Shown: piece by piece, positions 34,521 to 50,322 of the stretch | Layout: each line of letters opens with the position of its first letter | Position numbering within the stretch: position 1 is the stretch's first letter | The notes under the pieces: model-generated | Told to the model about the DNA's origin: nothing | What the model saw: the letters and a program-made list of their open reading frames with translations, nothing else | The model's database searches: none | Made by a program: the position numbers and the translations under genes | DNA from: Tubiluchus corallicola | Lineage: Eukaryota; Priapulida; Priapulimorpha; Priapulimorphida; Tubiluchidae | NCBI GenBank assembly: GCA_030141605.1 | Contig: JAQGDQ010000023.1 | Coordinates: forward strand, 64,001 to 124,000 | Direction: 5' to 3' | Length of the DNA stretch: 60,000 nucleotides

Positions 34521-36569
34521 TGTCTGACTGAATAAATGAACGGATGCATTCACTTTATTCTTCAAGTTTGTTCACCTTATTTTATTTCTTACTAATAATA
34601 TGCTAATAATCTCTAGCTAGTGATCAAAGAGTAAAACTCGTTCAAATGACCTGCAAATTTGCTACCTGGCCATCGGTCATTTAACCTTAACTCGATCTGC
34701 ACAACAAGAGGTCTTTAACTTAACTTAACCAGGCAGAAAGAGCTGATAAAACACCTGCCTTTCTAAGCACAATGAGATTTCTCGTACAATTTCAGATGAA
34801 AGTGCATAATTACGGACACTTCACTGGCCACTGTAGAGTGATCTTGTCAAGAGTTTATAAACGCCTGGAAATTTAGCCTTGTATATGACTGGCTACTTTT
34901 GTAGCGAAAAATCGGGCACTGACCAGTGGTTAGTACATTAACCCGTTGATTAAGAGTTTCTAAAAGCCCTACCTTTCGTGTGAATACCACGAAGAAAACA
35001 GAAGTTACTAACGCCAGCCTTTAAGGGTAAAATGATTGTAGCAATAGGTTCTGTCCAAGGAATCAACGAGGTTGTGCGTTTTTTTCGTACATTTTTAAAT
35101 AAATTGTTTCAAATTTAGATGGGCAGCAGATGCGCTCAAGTTTCTCTTCTTCTGTTCTTTCCTGCCCTACGGGTGAAGATTGAAATTTATTGAATAGTTT
35201 TTTTAAAGTCAATGTTTGTAGATATTGGTGAGTATTTATAGACCACTATAACTGCTTGTGGTGTGTTAATTATGCGAGCGTCTTAGACTTGGGACTCTAC
35301 TTCTTCGAACCGGCGCATAATTAACCTTGAATATAAATAATTAGCTGGAAATTGATGTTTTTCAACGACGTTTTTATTGCAAACAAAACGGCCAAAAGTT
35401 ATAAGCAATAAAGATTTGCACGACAAAGTCAAGGAAGAAAAATAGACCAGGAAGAAAAAACGCAGAAGACTTACAGGAAGACAGAATGATTTTTCACATA
35501 CTATCTGGTTTTCATGTCCGATAAAAAATATACATTTTAACACAATTCATACTGCAAAAGCGTTTCTGACAATTAAATAATAGATTAAAAACGTAATTAA
35601 CGGCGGGCGAGCCAACTATTGATGACATCACAAACTAACAGAATTTTCAACAGCAAAAAAATTCCACGAATGTGTTGCTCGTGTTTGCGAAAACGAAAAT
35701 TGAAACACAGTGCTACTGTAAGGTATTCAGTGTGCTAATAATAATAATAATTCTTTCACGTAAGTCATTTTTGAAAAAATAGTATGTTTCCTTTCAACAT
35801 TTTAAAGAGTAGATTGTTTTTACCTACAGTTTAAGAATGTGTCCGGTTTGCTTTAACTGGGTGGGTCATGCCCTGAGGACAGTCCACTTATTAAAGCTTT
35901 CGATGAATCAATTCAACCATCAAAGAAGCCAAGGGGTGGTACATCGCTCACATGGATTTATTCAATCCCAGATTTGCTCAGTGGTCAAATATCCAGTGGT
36001 GATCTTGAATGCTGTGATGGAAACTCCCGAGAAAGCGAATCCGGAAAGCCAGCATTGGACTGGACACTCAATAAAGTATTTTTACAGCATTAACAAAGGC
36101 TCTTAAACCAAGCGGTCAAATATTGGCGCATACGCACCTCAGGCGGATTTGGCAAAGAGAACTAGTTTTGATAGATAATGAATGGGTGTTAAAAAACATC
36201 ATGAAAGCTTCGCAAAGTTTGCAGTACTTATGACATCTACGCACAATGATGATTATAACTTCAACAATATTTATTGCCTCTAAAATGATTACTGACCACT
36301 CAAATACTCACTCCTTGTTATGAGAATTTTAAGATCACAACACAAACGCTGTAACTATATAACATCATTTAATGACCGGCAATTTTAAAATATTTACCTG
36401 CTACAATACTGCATATATTAAACATCTAATTAATTAAAATGAGTACATAAAAACTTACATTGAAAGTCAATTATTAAGATTAAATTAGACACAAAGTTAT
36501 ATCATAATTATATAATTAATGAAAAGTTAATGTCTTAGATTTTCTTTGGATGGTTATAATGAATGCTAG
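34521..36569. other. Non-coding stretch with a possible decayed coding remnant
   Basis: Mostly AT-rich. Around 35837-36240 base composition is more even and two frames read plausible peptides (PSKKPRGGTSLTWIYSIPDL in one; ALKPSGQILAHTHLRRIW after a stop and shift). This may be a broken gene or repeat. I do not recognise a family. Confidence 0.3.
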
Positions 36570-36684
36570 TGAATGTCTGTACAGTAAATTCAACTTTAAC
36601 ACTCAGTAGCTTATTTGAAAAAAGACTTTGCACTGGTTTGTCACATCTTGTTTAACAATCTACATGTTTTCAGATACAGTCGGA
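36570..36684 (+). repeat. Direct repeat copy 1 (~114 bp)
   Basis: Starts TGAATGTCTGTACAGTAAAT and ends AGATACAGTCGGA. It is over 90 percent identical to 38487-38599 in the same orientation. The pair could be terminal repeats of a small non-autonomous element or two copies of a dispersed repeat. Confidence 0.85.
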
Positions 36685-37321
36685 CACATCTGATGTTGTG
36701 TCCTAATCCAAGGTTTTAACTACTTGATTTCTTGGCTTATTACTCATGTCGCCATCATCATATTCTTCGCCAGAGTTCGCGCACTTGAGATAAAATCCAA
36801 AGGCTGTTAATCAATTCCAATTAAAAACCATGCCAAAGGGCCAAAAAACATTCTTGATGATATCTTGGCTTAACTACCAAATTTGAAACCGATGAAAACC
36901 CTAAACACTGATAATTGGTTGCACTCGTTTTATCAAAGATACGAGTAGGCGTAAGTACATGCTGGGGCTATGGTCACCATCATCATAGTCGTCATTGTCG
37001 TCGTCGATGTCGTCATCGCTATCATCTCGATCTTATAGTTTAGGTGCTATTTTTAACTCAAAGTGGACATTAGCGATATAATCAACGTTTTCGAACTACA
37101 GAATTCCGTGCAGGTGTAAACAGGAAATACTTTTAGGAGACCCTAGCTGTTTAAGGTGAGTGACTCTATAATAGGCGTCTGTTAACACGGTGCAAATCCC
37201 ATTTAATCCACTATGTTGCGCACATTTTGCACCAAGCGGATAAGTATCAATTATCAATTGAAATTACCCCTCCCATCCGCAGTTTTCGAATTGTTCAGCT
37301 TCAAGAACTCAAGTCTCAAAG
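36685..37321. other. Non-coding stretch between repeats
   Basis: Contains a CATCAT/GTCGTC low-complexity patch at about 36976-37025. No gene is recognised. Confidence 0.45.
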
Positions 37322-37579
37322 GCCATTAAGTCTCTATTTTTTTGTTTTTCACAGGATCTTTCGTCCTTCACGGACTTCATCAGCTGTAAAGCAGAGATAC
37401 AATAACAATACAGCTAAAAATAAAATGAAGGTACACAATGGCGATTTTGCATATGTATATGTATGTCAATATAAAAACTTTATAACTAGTTTTACCTGTA
37501 ATTTGTATCTCTACTTTATAGCTGATGGAGTCCATGAAAGATGAAAGCTCCTGTGAAAAAAATTGGAGACTTAATGGGC
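37322..37579. mobile_element. Foldback (long inverted repeat) element
   Basis: Arms of about 80 bases face each other: left 37322-37404 (CCATTAAGTCTC, TTTTTCACAGGATCTTTCG, CATCAGCTGTAAAGCAGAGA) and right 37497-37579 as its reverse complement, with about 85 percent identity. A ~90-bp AT-rich loop separates them. It is non-coding and could form a hairpin in RNA or a cruciform in DNA. Confidence 0.8.
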
Positions 37580-38486
37580 ATCTTCACTTCTTTACGATTA
37601 TGACAATGGCAAGTCTCAGAAGAGCACTATCTTATATTCAGCTTCAAATGAATGTGAGAAATGGTGAAGAAATCTCTAGCGCCCTGCGAAAAAATTAGAA
37701 GCAATGTGACGTTGTGGGATAATGTGTCGCATGTTAACGGTGTTTTTTTGCCGCAAGATATTCAAATGGCTAATACTGTTTTCAAAAATAGGCGTACATG
37801 TTTTGCCTGCTTATTATGCTTTTCAAAAGAAAATATGTTTCGCATAGCAATTGGACAAATCTTGTACATGAAACTAAATTACTAGTCTCAAGCAGCAATA
37901 ATTGTGATGTTACTGTAGATTTGTCACGCCTACACTATTGTAACTGGTCAATAACCTACTTAGATTACGTTACCTGGTTGACACGGGGTTCATGGAACTT
38001 TGATAAAAGTGACAAAGTCATTTGTCAGCAGACAACCTGATGTCATTTCGCTTAAGCTTGCGAGTAATTTGTTAAGTGAAAGTTCAAAAATCTGATCCTT
38101 GAGTTAGACGAACATACCGAACATTCTAAAATATTCATGACACTGCCTTTTCCCACTAACGACGAATGTGACTGAACTACCTCTAGGCATACGCGTACGA
38201 GGCAGGGGGTCGGGAGGGGGCGACGGCTTGCTTTGCTTTTGTTTTGCTTTTGTAGACATTCAGTCTATATCCTACATAAGTATAATTATGTACCCGGCTG
38301 TTTTATTTGGAAATGATATAGCCTATCGCAAGTTAGAAGATTTTCAGGGCAAATTTCTTCTGCCCCCTTGTGACACTGCCTGCAGAATTTAATCTCAAGT
38401 TTTTACAAAGTGAGCCAACACAAGTAGATAATAAAACAGCTGATTTACATGACTAACAATAGTTACCTATTATAAATGTAATATAA
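37580..38486. other. Non-coding stretch between foldback element and direct repeat 2
   Basis: Several short overlapping frames (60-80 codons, 37661-38392), none with a known domain. A GC-richer patch lies at about 38190-38225. Confidence 0.4.
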
Positions 38487-38599
38487 TGAATGTCTGCACA
38501 GTAAATTCAACTTTAACACTCAGTAGCTTATTTGAAAATGACTTTGCACTGGTTTGTCACATCTTGTTTAACAATCTACATGTTTTAGATACAGACGGA
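38487..38599 (+). repeat. Direct repeat copy 2 (~113 bp)
   Basis: Near-identical to 36570-36684: TGAATGTCTGCACAGTAAAT at the start, AGATACAGACGGA at the end, with small indels between. Same orientation, 1.9 kb apart. Confidence 0.85.
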
Positions 38600-40645
38600 T
38601 GTATATATATCTGTTCTCAACTAAAATGTTTTCGTTGCACATAGTGGAAATACTTTGATATATGAATATGAGTATATGAAGGGTAGTCGAATAACCTTGA
38701 ATATGATAATTAATCGTTATGTGAGCGATGCTTGCTTTAAAGTATTTGCTAGATCATTTTATAAAACAAAATGATGCGTATGTTTCAAAGATATTGAAAA
38801 CGCAATGCACATAAAAAGTTATATCAATTACCATTACTATCTATATATTCGTCTAAAATTTTCCTTTTTTTCAGTTTTTAAAAATACGCAAAAACACATT
38901 TTTTAAAATCATTACACAATTTCTGTTCCACGGAAACTGCACGAAAGTTTACAAAAATTTTACCAACTTTTTTTAGGAAGTTTACAAGTTACAAGTTTTA
39001 AATAACTTTCTAATTATAGGGTACGATTACAGTTGCATAATCATAACTGTTTTAGCAATGTTTTGGATTTTTCATAGATAAATGAAATGAATAACTACGT
39101 AATATTACGGTAGTGTGAGTTGCTATTCCAATTCTGTTTTTATTGGCTTTCCCTTTGAAATTTTGCAGCCAAAGAATTATTATATTACGCATTTTTTATT
39201 TTTTTAGTTGTGAAATTGGAACCATGATTGGTATTGAGTTTTTGTGAATTTACTGAAATTATTTGAATTTAGTTTTGTGAGCAAAGCTTAAAGTACAGTG
39301 ATTCAACCACATTGTAGGGAAAAGGAAATGTGACAGATTTCGGGACAGAATCAATAACTAAGTTAAAAACTGAGAATGTCGAAACAAACGATGAAAACGG
39401 AAAGTAGAATTTAATTTTAACGTGACCTAAAGAACAGCTTCTAAACCAGATCGCAACTAACATTATGCCCATGATTGTACCAAGGTTCCATGACAATTCG
39501 TGATTGTTAAATAAATAAATAAAAATAAAGACAGAATTAACAACCACGATATATGTTATATAATGAGTATACAACAAGTAAAATAAAACGGGCAAGAAAA
39601 TAAGTAAGAACAAAAGGTGAAAACTTAAAATTAATGCAAAATGAAAAAAATTACGCGATTAGAAAGAACTGAGAAATCAAACAATGACAATTCAAGCATT
39701 AATTATCGGATAAATTTGCGTTAATGTGACCCAAATAGCAAATAAGTAAAACGAGCAAATATTAGTAATAAGCGTGCAAACATTCAGATAAGAAATCAAT
39801 TAAATTGTCAAAATATCAATCATTATAATCATAGTAAGAACGGTCACGAAATTTTAAAGCAATGCCAAGTCACATAAGAAGCTTGTAGCAAAGAAACAGG
39901 TAACCTGCCTTGCATGTGTGAGTGTAAATTTTATCTCACTTAAATGCGGTAAATACAAAAGTGTTATAAGGACAAGGTTATTCATAAGTCACGAAAGTAT
40001 ACATTTAAAAATATCAAAACAGTGTGATATTAAACGGAAAAGATGGCAATTATGCCAAGTATGAATGATACCTGAAATTATAACACTTGTTACACAAAAA
40101 ATTAATATTAAAATAGAAAAAGTTTTAGATGATGCGTAATATTTCTAGACGTGACAAATAAATTCAAAATTGATTAATACACACAACGTGCGGTAACTCG
40201 CGAATTAATGACGAAGTTTCAATTTTTCAATAATTGTTCTGCAACTATAAAATTTGATCAATCATTTTTTTCGCAATTTATGTATCAAATTTTCATTGGT
40301 ATTTTTATCTTTTTAAGAATTAGTCATTGTTTTAACGTGTGTAAATAAACAAATGAGCAAAAATAAAATAATTAATTAAACAAATATACAAATATTGTGA
40401 ACAAAATATAAACAACCAGCTTATGAAACAGACAAATAAATAAATAAATAGTAAATAAATAAATAATGGAATAAACAAACAAATAAATAAAGCAATAAAC
40501 AAGTGGATTAATTTATGCTTACTTTACTTATAGAAAGGTTTGACAACAGAAGTTTAACTACTCGGTCACGCACCGTTCTATGCTGGTGAATAATGAATGA
40601 CAGGAGCTCAAACGTTCAGGGAGCAGAAGGCCTTATTCTCCCACG
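38600..40645. other. Very AT-rich non-coding stretch upstream of the sulfotransferase gene
   Basis: No recognisable gene. An AAATA-rich simple tract lies at about 40430-40495. The hydrophobic minus frame 39269-39613 is best explained by base composition. Confidence 0.5.
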
Positions 40646-43446
<2,801 letters not shown>

Positions 43447-44273
43447 CTAAACGCAGAAATTAATTCACTCGTTACACTAGGCCTAAGACAAGTTCGATTG
43501 CAAAATTTAATGATACGTCTAATCACTGCTATGCGAAATAATGACTGCACTGTTTCTTACTAGCGTTTTCTTTCACATTTTTGCGCAAATTCTCTCGCTA
43601 GTTATGGCAGACAAGCTCTACGTATTGCGATAACTTGCGAAAGAAAGCTCTCTACTCAGAATGTTCCGTTAGGCAGTGCTCTTCTCCGTAAGTACGAACC
43701 CAGCGTTATGACTTATGACATATTATATTATGATATGTTACATTTGCGATACATAGTTATTAGTAGTAGCTTTATCTAAAAGGAACAGGTGACAAAAGTG
43801 TGTAAAACAGTTATGTTTCTTAAATGTGCGTGAAAGACAATGAGGTAGTCCGGATTGACCAAATGACTATTAGTTATATTCGACAAAACCACGTTAATGC
43901 CGCTGAATCCGAGCCGCTGACATTGTTTGGGGCGATTAGTTTAAAGAGAAGGCCAAATTAGCATCATATATTATTTGGCAGTCTGTACGGATGTTTAAAT
44001 TTATGTGACTTCTTAGAATATATTGTTTTTAGTTTTAATGTACAGTTACTAATGCAAACTTTAACAAAACTTTGTAAACATTAAAGAAAGTTAAATTTTA
44101 AGTTATAAGCAAATACATGAAAACGATTTTAAAATATTTGCTAATACATCAAGTTACAGTTTGCTGTGTCGTAGCTAGGTTTCTATTACTCACCGCTAAC
44201 AAGGATGCTACAAACCCACAATTAATTCTATTTTGATACGAAACTTGATAGACAGGATAAATGAACAAGTTAG
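43447..44273. other. 3' flank of the sulfotransferase gene
   Basis: AT-rich non-coding sequence. I see no further exon or repeat. Confidence 0.45.
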
Positions 44274-44278
44274 AATGC

Positions 44279-44345
44279 AGCCTGGATTTGAACCTGGGGC
44301 CTTCTGCTCAGACGTCTCAGACCACTAGGCCATCATTGGTCAAAG
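44279..44345 (-). mobile_element. tRNA-like SINE head (minus strand)
   Basis: Read on the minus strand, an A-box-like TGGCCTAGTGGTCTGAGA and a B-box-like CCAGGTTCAAATCCAGG stand about 30 bases apart, as in class II tRNA-type promoters. Acceptor-stem pairing is not evident, so a SINE or tRNA pseudogene is more likely than a functional tRNA. Confidence 0.5.
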
Positions 44346-44619
44346 CAGTCTAAGTTCATCCCTTATAGATTGCTTACACTTGAAGGATTCTAACTAACTA
44401 AATTATTTTTTATTTTTGTTTTGATTCATTTTTTTATTAATGTTAGTTTTATTTTATTTTGGCTCAAAATTATTCACTGAGTATTAATTTCTTCATTTGA
44501 TTTTATTTTTGTCTCAAAATTAATAAAAAGTAATCTAATTAGTTAGAATAACTTAAGTGTGAGCGATCTAACATTGGAAATATTGAATTTAGTTAGCCAG
44601 GTATAAGTGGCGAACTTTT

Positions 44620-44960
44620 GGCTGCCTTAACCATTAAAGAATGCATGATTTACATAAGCAAAAGGCCCCTCGTTCAATTCCAGGCTTCGTACAGACGCTT
44701 TAGTCTGTTGGCATCGCGTCCACATTCCGTCAAGTAAGTCGATACTGGGGCCGGGTCATACCAAAGACTTTAAAAATGGTGTTAGCTATTGCCCTGCCTG
44801 GCGCGTAGTATTTTGCGTAAAAGTTGGGTAATAAAAATCTCTGTTATGTAGTTGCAGTTTGTTATTTACAGTCTGTGGTAAAAGCCTCATGCCAGGCTTG
44901 CTTTTTCTGTTGAACGTAAAAAGCCAACTATAAATAAAGGTTATTTTTATTATTAATTAT
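44620..44960 (+). mobile_element. SINE copy B (shares body and tail with 54697-55170)
   Basis: After a B-box-like CGTTCAATTCC (about 44675), the body carries GGCCGGGTCATACCAAAGAC, TTTAAAAATGGT and TTGCCCTGCCTGGCGCGT (about 44751-44806), then TCTGTTATGTAGTTGCAG, and ends near ATAAATAAAGGTTATTTTTA. The same blocks recur in order at 54732-55160; this copy lacks about 230 bp of the middle. Confidence 0.7.
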
Positions 44961-45789
44961 CCCAACTTTTTCACAGTTCCTGTTTTTCAGATTCGGAAGC
45001 AAAAATTTAATTAGTCGTGAGTTTGTAAAACCCTTTATAGTGATCCTGACATCAGGATTGTAATAATTAAAAAAGCAATTTGTCAGTAAACTGGTTTGAT
45101 ACTTTTTCATATAAAGAGAACATGTAATCAATTAAGTTGACCTGCTGTGCCAAAACGAAAATTATTTGACAGACAGTCAACTACGATTAGAACGCTTGAG
45201 ATACCCTGATGGTCTAAATAGTAATTAGAAACCATCACAAATATATCTTATGATGGAATACTATTATCAGATAAATTTTATAGAAGAAAAAGCCAACCTC
45301 TAGGAATTAACATGTTTATTGAGCGCAAACAATCATTTCGACTATTACAGCCGTTTTCAATACTATAAATCAAGCCAAAAAAGAATACTTAGTACACTGA
45401 CTTTGCAGCTCCTTTTTATTGTGTCTTTCATTTGTGACTGGGAAACCCAAGAAGATACACTGTTCTACAATCTCAAGCTATTCTCCATCCAGCGTCACTC
45501 ATTATCTCCACTGCATGTAGTCACCACATTTGTGTTACCTTGAGGTAGTGACCTGCTTCAGCACTCTTCCGCTTAAGTTCTTCTGGGACATCTTGTAGTC
45601 CATCCTTTGCATTTGCCATCAAGGTCGTATCAACCGCATATTCCAATCAATATTCCAACATTTCAGCCCTCCAGTATCTCACACTTGATATTTTCTGCAT
45701 AGAAATTGTACAGGACTGAATTGTACATTTATTAACCATTGGATAGGTTAAAAAAATGGTTAAATACTGAATTAGGACCTGTCGTTATC

Positions 45790-45870
45790 ACCGAGGCAGA
45801 ATATAGAGTACTGGTCATGGCATTCGTCTTATCAGCAAAAAATCACGGTTCAAATCCGGCTTTATCATAA
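45790..45870 (+). mobile_element. tRNA-like sequence beside the minisatellite
   Basis: B-box-like CGGTTCAAATCCGGC at about 45848-45862, with an A-box-like ACTGGTCATGG about 40 bases before. Likely a SINE head. It lies about 50 bp before the 45-bp tandem array. Confidence 0.4.
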
Positions 45871-45915
45871 TTCCTTTCTTTCGGACAAGTTTGGTTTCAA
45901 AATTTAATACTTGTA

Positions 45916-46943
45916 GTTTCATTTATTATCAATAATCTTGTAACTAAGTTTATACTTGTGGTTTCATTTATTAACAATAATCTTGTAACTAAGTTTATAC
46001 TTGTGGTTTCATTTATTAACAATGAACTTGTAACTAAGTTTATACTTGTGGTTTCATTTATTAACAATGAACTTGTAACTAAGTTTATACTTGTGGTTTC
46101 ATTTATTAACAATGAACTTGTAACTAAGTTTATACTTGTGGTTTCATTTGTTAACAATAATCTTGTAACTAAGTTTATACTTGTGGTTTCATTTATTAAC
46201 AATGAACTTGTAACTAAGTTTATACTTGTGGTTTCATTTATTAACAATAATCTTGTAACTAAGTTTATACTTGTGGTTTCATTCATTAACAATAATCTTG
46301 TAACTAAGTTTATACTTGTAGTTTCATTTATTATCAATAATCTTGTAACTAAGTTTATACTTGTGGTTTCATTTATTAACAATAATCTTGTAACTAAGTT
46401 TATACTTGTGGTTTCATTTATTATCAATAATCTTGTAACTAAGTTTATACTTGTAGTTTCATTTATTAACAATAATCTTGTAACTAAGTTTATACTTGTG
46501 GTTTCATTTATTAACAATAATCTTGTAACTAAGTTTGTACTTGTGGTTTCATTTATTAACAATGAACTTGTAACTAAGTTTATACTTGTGGTTTCATTTA
46601 TTAACAATAATCTTGTAACTAAGTTTATACTTGTGGTTTCATTTATTAACAATGAACTTGTAACTAAGTTTATACTTGTGGTTTCATTTATTATCAATAA
46701 TCTTGTAACTAAGTTTATACTCGTAGTTTCATTTATTGACAATAATCTTGTAACTAAGTTTATACTCGTGGTTTCATTTATTAACAATAATCTTGTAACT
46801 AAGTTTATACTTGTGGTTTCATTTATTAACAATAATCTTGTAACTAAGTTTATACTTGTGGTTTCATTTATTATCAATAATCTTGTAATTAAGTTTATAC
46901 TTGTGGTTTCATTCATTAACAATAATCTTGTAACTAAGTTTAT
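45916..46943. repeat. 45-bp minisatellite, ~23 copies
   Basis: The unit begins GTTTCATTTATTAACAATAA and continues TCTTGTAACTAAGTTTATAC then TTGTG. About 22.8 copies lie head to tail, with two main variants (AATAATCTT or AATGAACTT) and minor ones (TTATC, CTCGT). Because 45 is divisible by three and the unit lacks stops in one frame on each strand, open frames of over 330 codons exist on both strands. I read this as a minisatellite rather than a gene. Confidence 0.93.
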
Positions 46944-49034
46944 TTATAATAATAACAATCGTGACTAAGATTCTTAATGAGTGTAAAGGGTTTCTCAGAT
47001 TTGTATTGTGTCACTGTCAAAGCTATTATCTGTTAGATTATCATACTTGTGTTATTGTTTAATTAATAATGAAAATAATTAGGTTTATTCGGAAATAAGT
47101 TTAATGCTTGGTTTTTGCTTTTTCATACTTTCTGGAATTTAGCTGTCTCTCTGCGAAAATAAAAAAATTCACAGACTCTTTATGACAAATCCTTGCGTTT
47201 TTTAATATTAATACTTGCTTACTGTTTGACAACGTCATGGAACACTCAGAATATGATAATTAGGACATTATCCACTTTTAATTTATATTAACTTGCAAAT
47301 GCAGAGTGCACAGAACTCGCACAGTAGACACCTGAAGTACGGATCTTGAAAGTGGGAGAAGGACACCGAACAGCAGCTAGTTTTTCGATTGCAGTTCGTC
47401 TCCTAGTTGTCTTTCGCAATTCAATTCAAAGTTTTTTCATAAGTATTTAAATGCTAGAGTTTTTTAAAGAGGCCCGAGATAAGAGCCAAAATGCATAACA
47501 TTGAATATCTCTAAAACTATAGTAACTCGAGTAACAAAATTTGCAAGATAGACATTTGCATGTACATCTGGACTAGGGACTGAGACAAAGGTGTAGATAA
47601 AAGTAAAAAATAAAAAAACATCTGTTTACAGATCCGAGAAAGAAACCAAAATATGAAAATTAGCGCAACGGCTTTGTCCGTCAAGTCGTAACATTAAATA
47701 ACTCCAAAGTTACAGTATGCAGAGTCACGAAATTTCAAAATAGTCACCGGCATCGTGCATACTGGTTAACCACGCTTGAGCGTAATAATCTACAAGTACT
47801 CACATAAGTTAACCATACTCGACCAGGTATAGTCAGATACAAGCAGGGTCATGGCGTTACGATCGCCGATTTGGGTCTAAATTCGTTTAATCTTTTGTTG
47901 TAAATTCCAGTGAAAGTACGATCACGCTTATTCGACTCTTTATGGTGTAATACTGGTTTGCTTATTAATATTTGTTACTGCATTGCTTCTCCCGAACTGG
48001 AGTACAGTGCACTTGCCGTCAAAATACAGTAAAGCGCCATTAATTTATTAGACCTTGCTCTGCATTGTTTGTTGAAAGCTTGGAAGCTCAATCTAGCTTT
48101 TTTTACTCTAAAGATTATTTTGCGCAGTTATGATTTTATTTTGGAATCAACAATTATCCGCTAAAAGAATAATAAGAATTGAACCAACGAATAATGGAAT
48201 CAGAAAGAGATTATTCATTACATTTGGAAGAGAACTCACTCAGCTTCTCCCACGCATTTAATATGCTTATGAACGCGTGTCTGACAACTCCAATCATGAT
48301 AAATACGTGAATTAAGAAATCAATGTAAATGTAAACTATGAGTTGAACTCTGTATTAATTAAGAGAAGTTTGGCCCACATTGATTTGTACTTCCGAGACA
48401 GGTGTAATTCTGTAAATAAGTTGAGGATAATTCGAAACTCATTAGTAACGTCCGCCAATTGTCGCAATTCTGTAAACACACTATCTGTTAGCCGAATAGG
48501 GCACGGAACATTCTTACACTGAAACGGCTTATTGCGGAGCCGTGTTAGAAAACTACATAGGTAAAGATCTACCTCATAGCGCGTATTTCGTGGTTTGAGG
48601 TCGCTCTGTATTTAGCAATGCCATTCCGACCCAGCATAGGCTCTCGTAGTCGGCGATTAATTATTTGATTAATTACCTAATTAGCAGCCAGTATTACCAT
48701 TGTATAACACATTACGAAAATTACGTTCTTGCTTTATTTGCAGCCGCGATGAAACATACGAAAGCAAATCTACTAAAAACAGGATAGAAACGACTCCGAC
48801 ATGTTAAAAGATATGCTCATTTTTAAGAGAATAGTAAGAAGCTGATTATAGTCCTTCATTAAAGATTTCTATCGACGAATGAGTCAAATAAGTAATGGTG
48901 CACAGATGTTTAGCTCGACCGGTTTACTGTTGGAGACGATGCTTACAAACACGAGGTATACCTTCTATTTAAAATTCGTACTCTTACGCAGTGGGCGCAA
49001 GCTTTTATAAAAGTGACGAGTAATTGTAAAAAGC
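46944..49034. other. Non-coding stretch
   Basis: No gene or clear repeat recognised. Composition is somewhat less AT-rich in 48400-48700, but no domain-bearing frame is present. Confidence 0.4.
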
Positions 49035-49712
49035 AAATTATTATATCAAAAGTATAGCTGAAGCAATAGAGAATCTACAAAGCCCTCAAAATTTAGTGTG
49101 GACGCCTCGCGCATCTCGCAAAATCTGCAATCTTGATGGCAAGAGCAGATACTCGAAGAAGCCAACATCCTCAATGCAAATGTCTCTTTAAAGCACAAGG
49201 AAAGCATTTCATGAAAAACTTAAAAAAGTCGTCTGGAAATATTGTGTCACTTACATGCTGTTCTATTGCATGAAGGGCTTGCGTTAGCTGTAACGCTGTA
49301 TAAAACTAGTAAACTTAACTTCCCGCGACGACCGTTAGGAGCAGCCATTAGACAGCAAGTCATTTGAAACAAGTTTAGATAACACTGCGCAAAGTTTGAA
49401 AAAAAATAATCAGAACATTTGCAGCACACTCTTTGCTAACTAAGCAAAAGTTTAAATTACTTTATATTGTCAGTAAGATCAATAGCGTGTTTTTGGTGAT
49501 TCATTGGTGCACACTATCAAAGCAGTGCCTTTTTACCAAGTGGCGCGAACATTTTATATATTAAGAATTTTCTATTATAATTTTCAATGATTCTTTCAAA
49601 AAGGTAAGCGTAATGCTAAGAAACATAACGTTAGCTACATGAGGCTTCCACACTAAATTTTGAGGATATAACAGATTCTTTTTTGCTTCAGCAATACTTT
49701 GATGTAATAAAT
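49035..49712. repeat. Inverted repeat pair (~80-bp arms)
   Basis: Block 49035-49115 (containing CTCAAAATTTAGTGTGGACG) matches the reverse complement of 49632-49712 (CTCAAAATTTAGTGTGGAAG on the minus strand), extending through ATAGCTGAAGCAATAGAGAA / ATTGCTGAAGCAAAAAAGAA. About 510 bp of unmatched sequence separates them. This is either a diverged foldback element or two opposite copies of one repeat. Confidence 0.65.
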
Positions 49713-50322
49713 TGTTCTGTACTATTATTTGTTATTTTTATACCTCATTCACAAATTGTTTTGCACCTATATATGGTGATAGTGTAAAATTATTGCATAA
49801 AAGTAAGAAGAATTAGTGAGCACTTCTATGAAGGTTATTATTTAACATGTCATAAAATGAACCACGTTGTTATTTTCGAAAGACACAATCATTTTTAGAG
49901 CCCAAGCAAATTATGAAACTTTGGTAACCAAAACGCACTCAATCTCTAATTTTTTATTGTTTCAATTCGAGATCACTTTCTGTTTGAGGTGTCTCTAGGT
50001 GACAAAGACTTTCAAAAGTTTCAAAACTGCGATTAAAATAATGAAAAAAATACTGTGTCTTCCCTGTCAAAAAACTTCACGGGAGGCTCTGGTAGCATTT
50101 TCGGAAGTTTTCGTTAATTTACGACAAACACTATTTCAAAATTGGTTATTTTGATGAAGTGGTTATATTTTTTTCATGTGACACTGACATGGGACACTGT
50201 GATGTGACACCGACAAAATTAAACAGAGAGGCATAAATTTAGTCTCTGTGATTGCATGACACCTTATCAACACGATCAGATATTGTCTGAATAATGCATT
50301 AACTGTGAGTTGTGAATTTTAG
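49713..50322. other. 5' flank or first-intron region of the XXYLT1-like gene
   Basis: The start codon of the XXYLT1-like gene should lie in an upstream exon here or further away, but I could not pick it. No other feature is seen. Confidence 0.35.

Noticed and set aside
35837-36240. Methyltransferase-like phrase ALKPSGQILA
   Set aside because: Only a short phrase fits and the frame is broken; too little to name a family, so it is recorded only as a possible remnant.
39269-39613. Hydrophobic 114-codon minus-strand frame resembling a membrane protein
   Set aside because: Very AT-rich DNA gives Phe/Leu/Ile/Tyr-rich frames by chance; no conserved motif is present.
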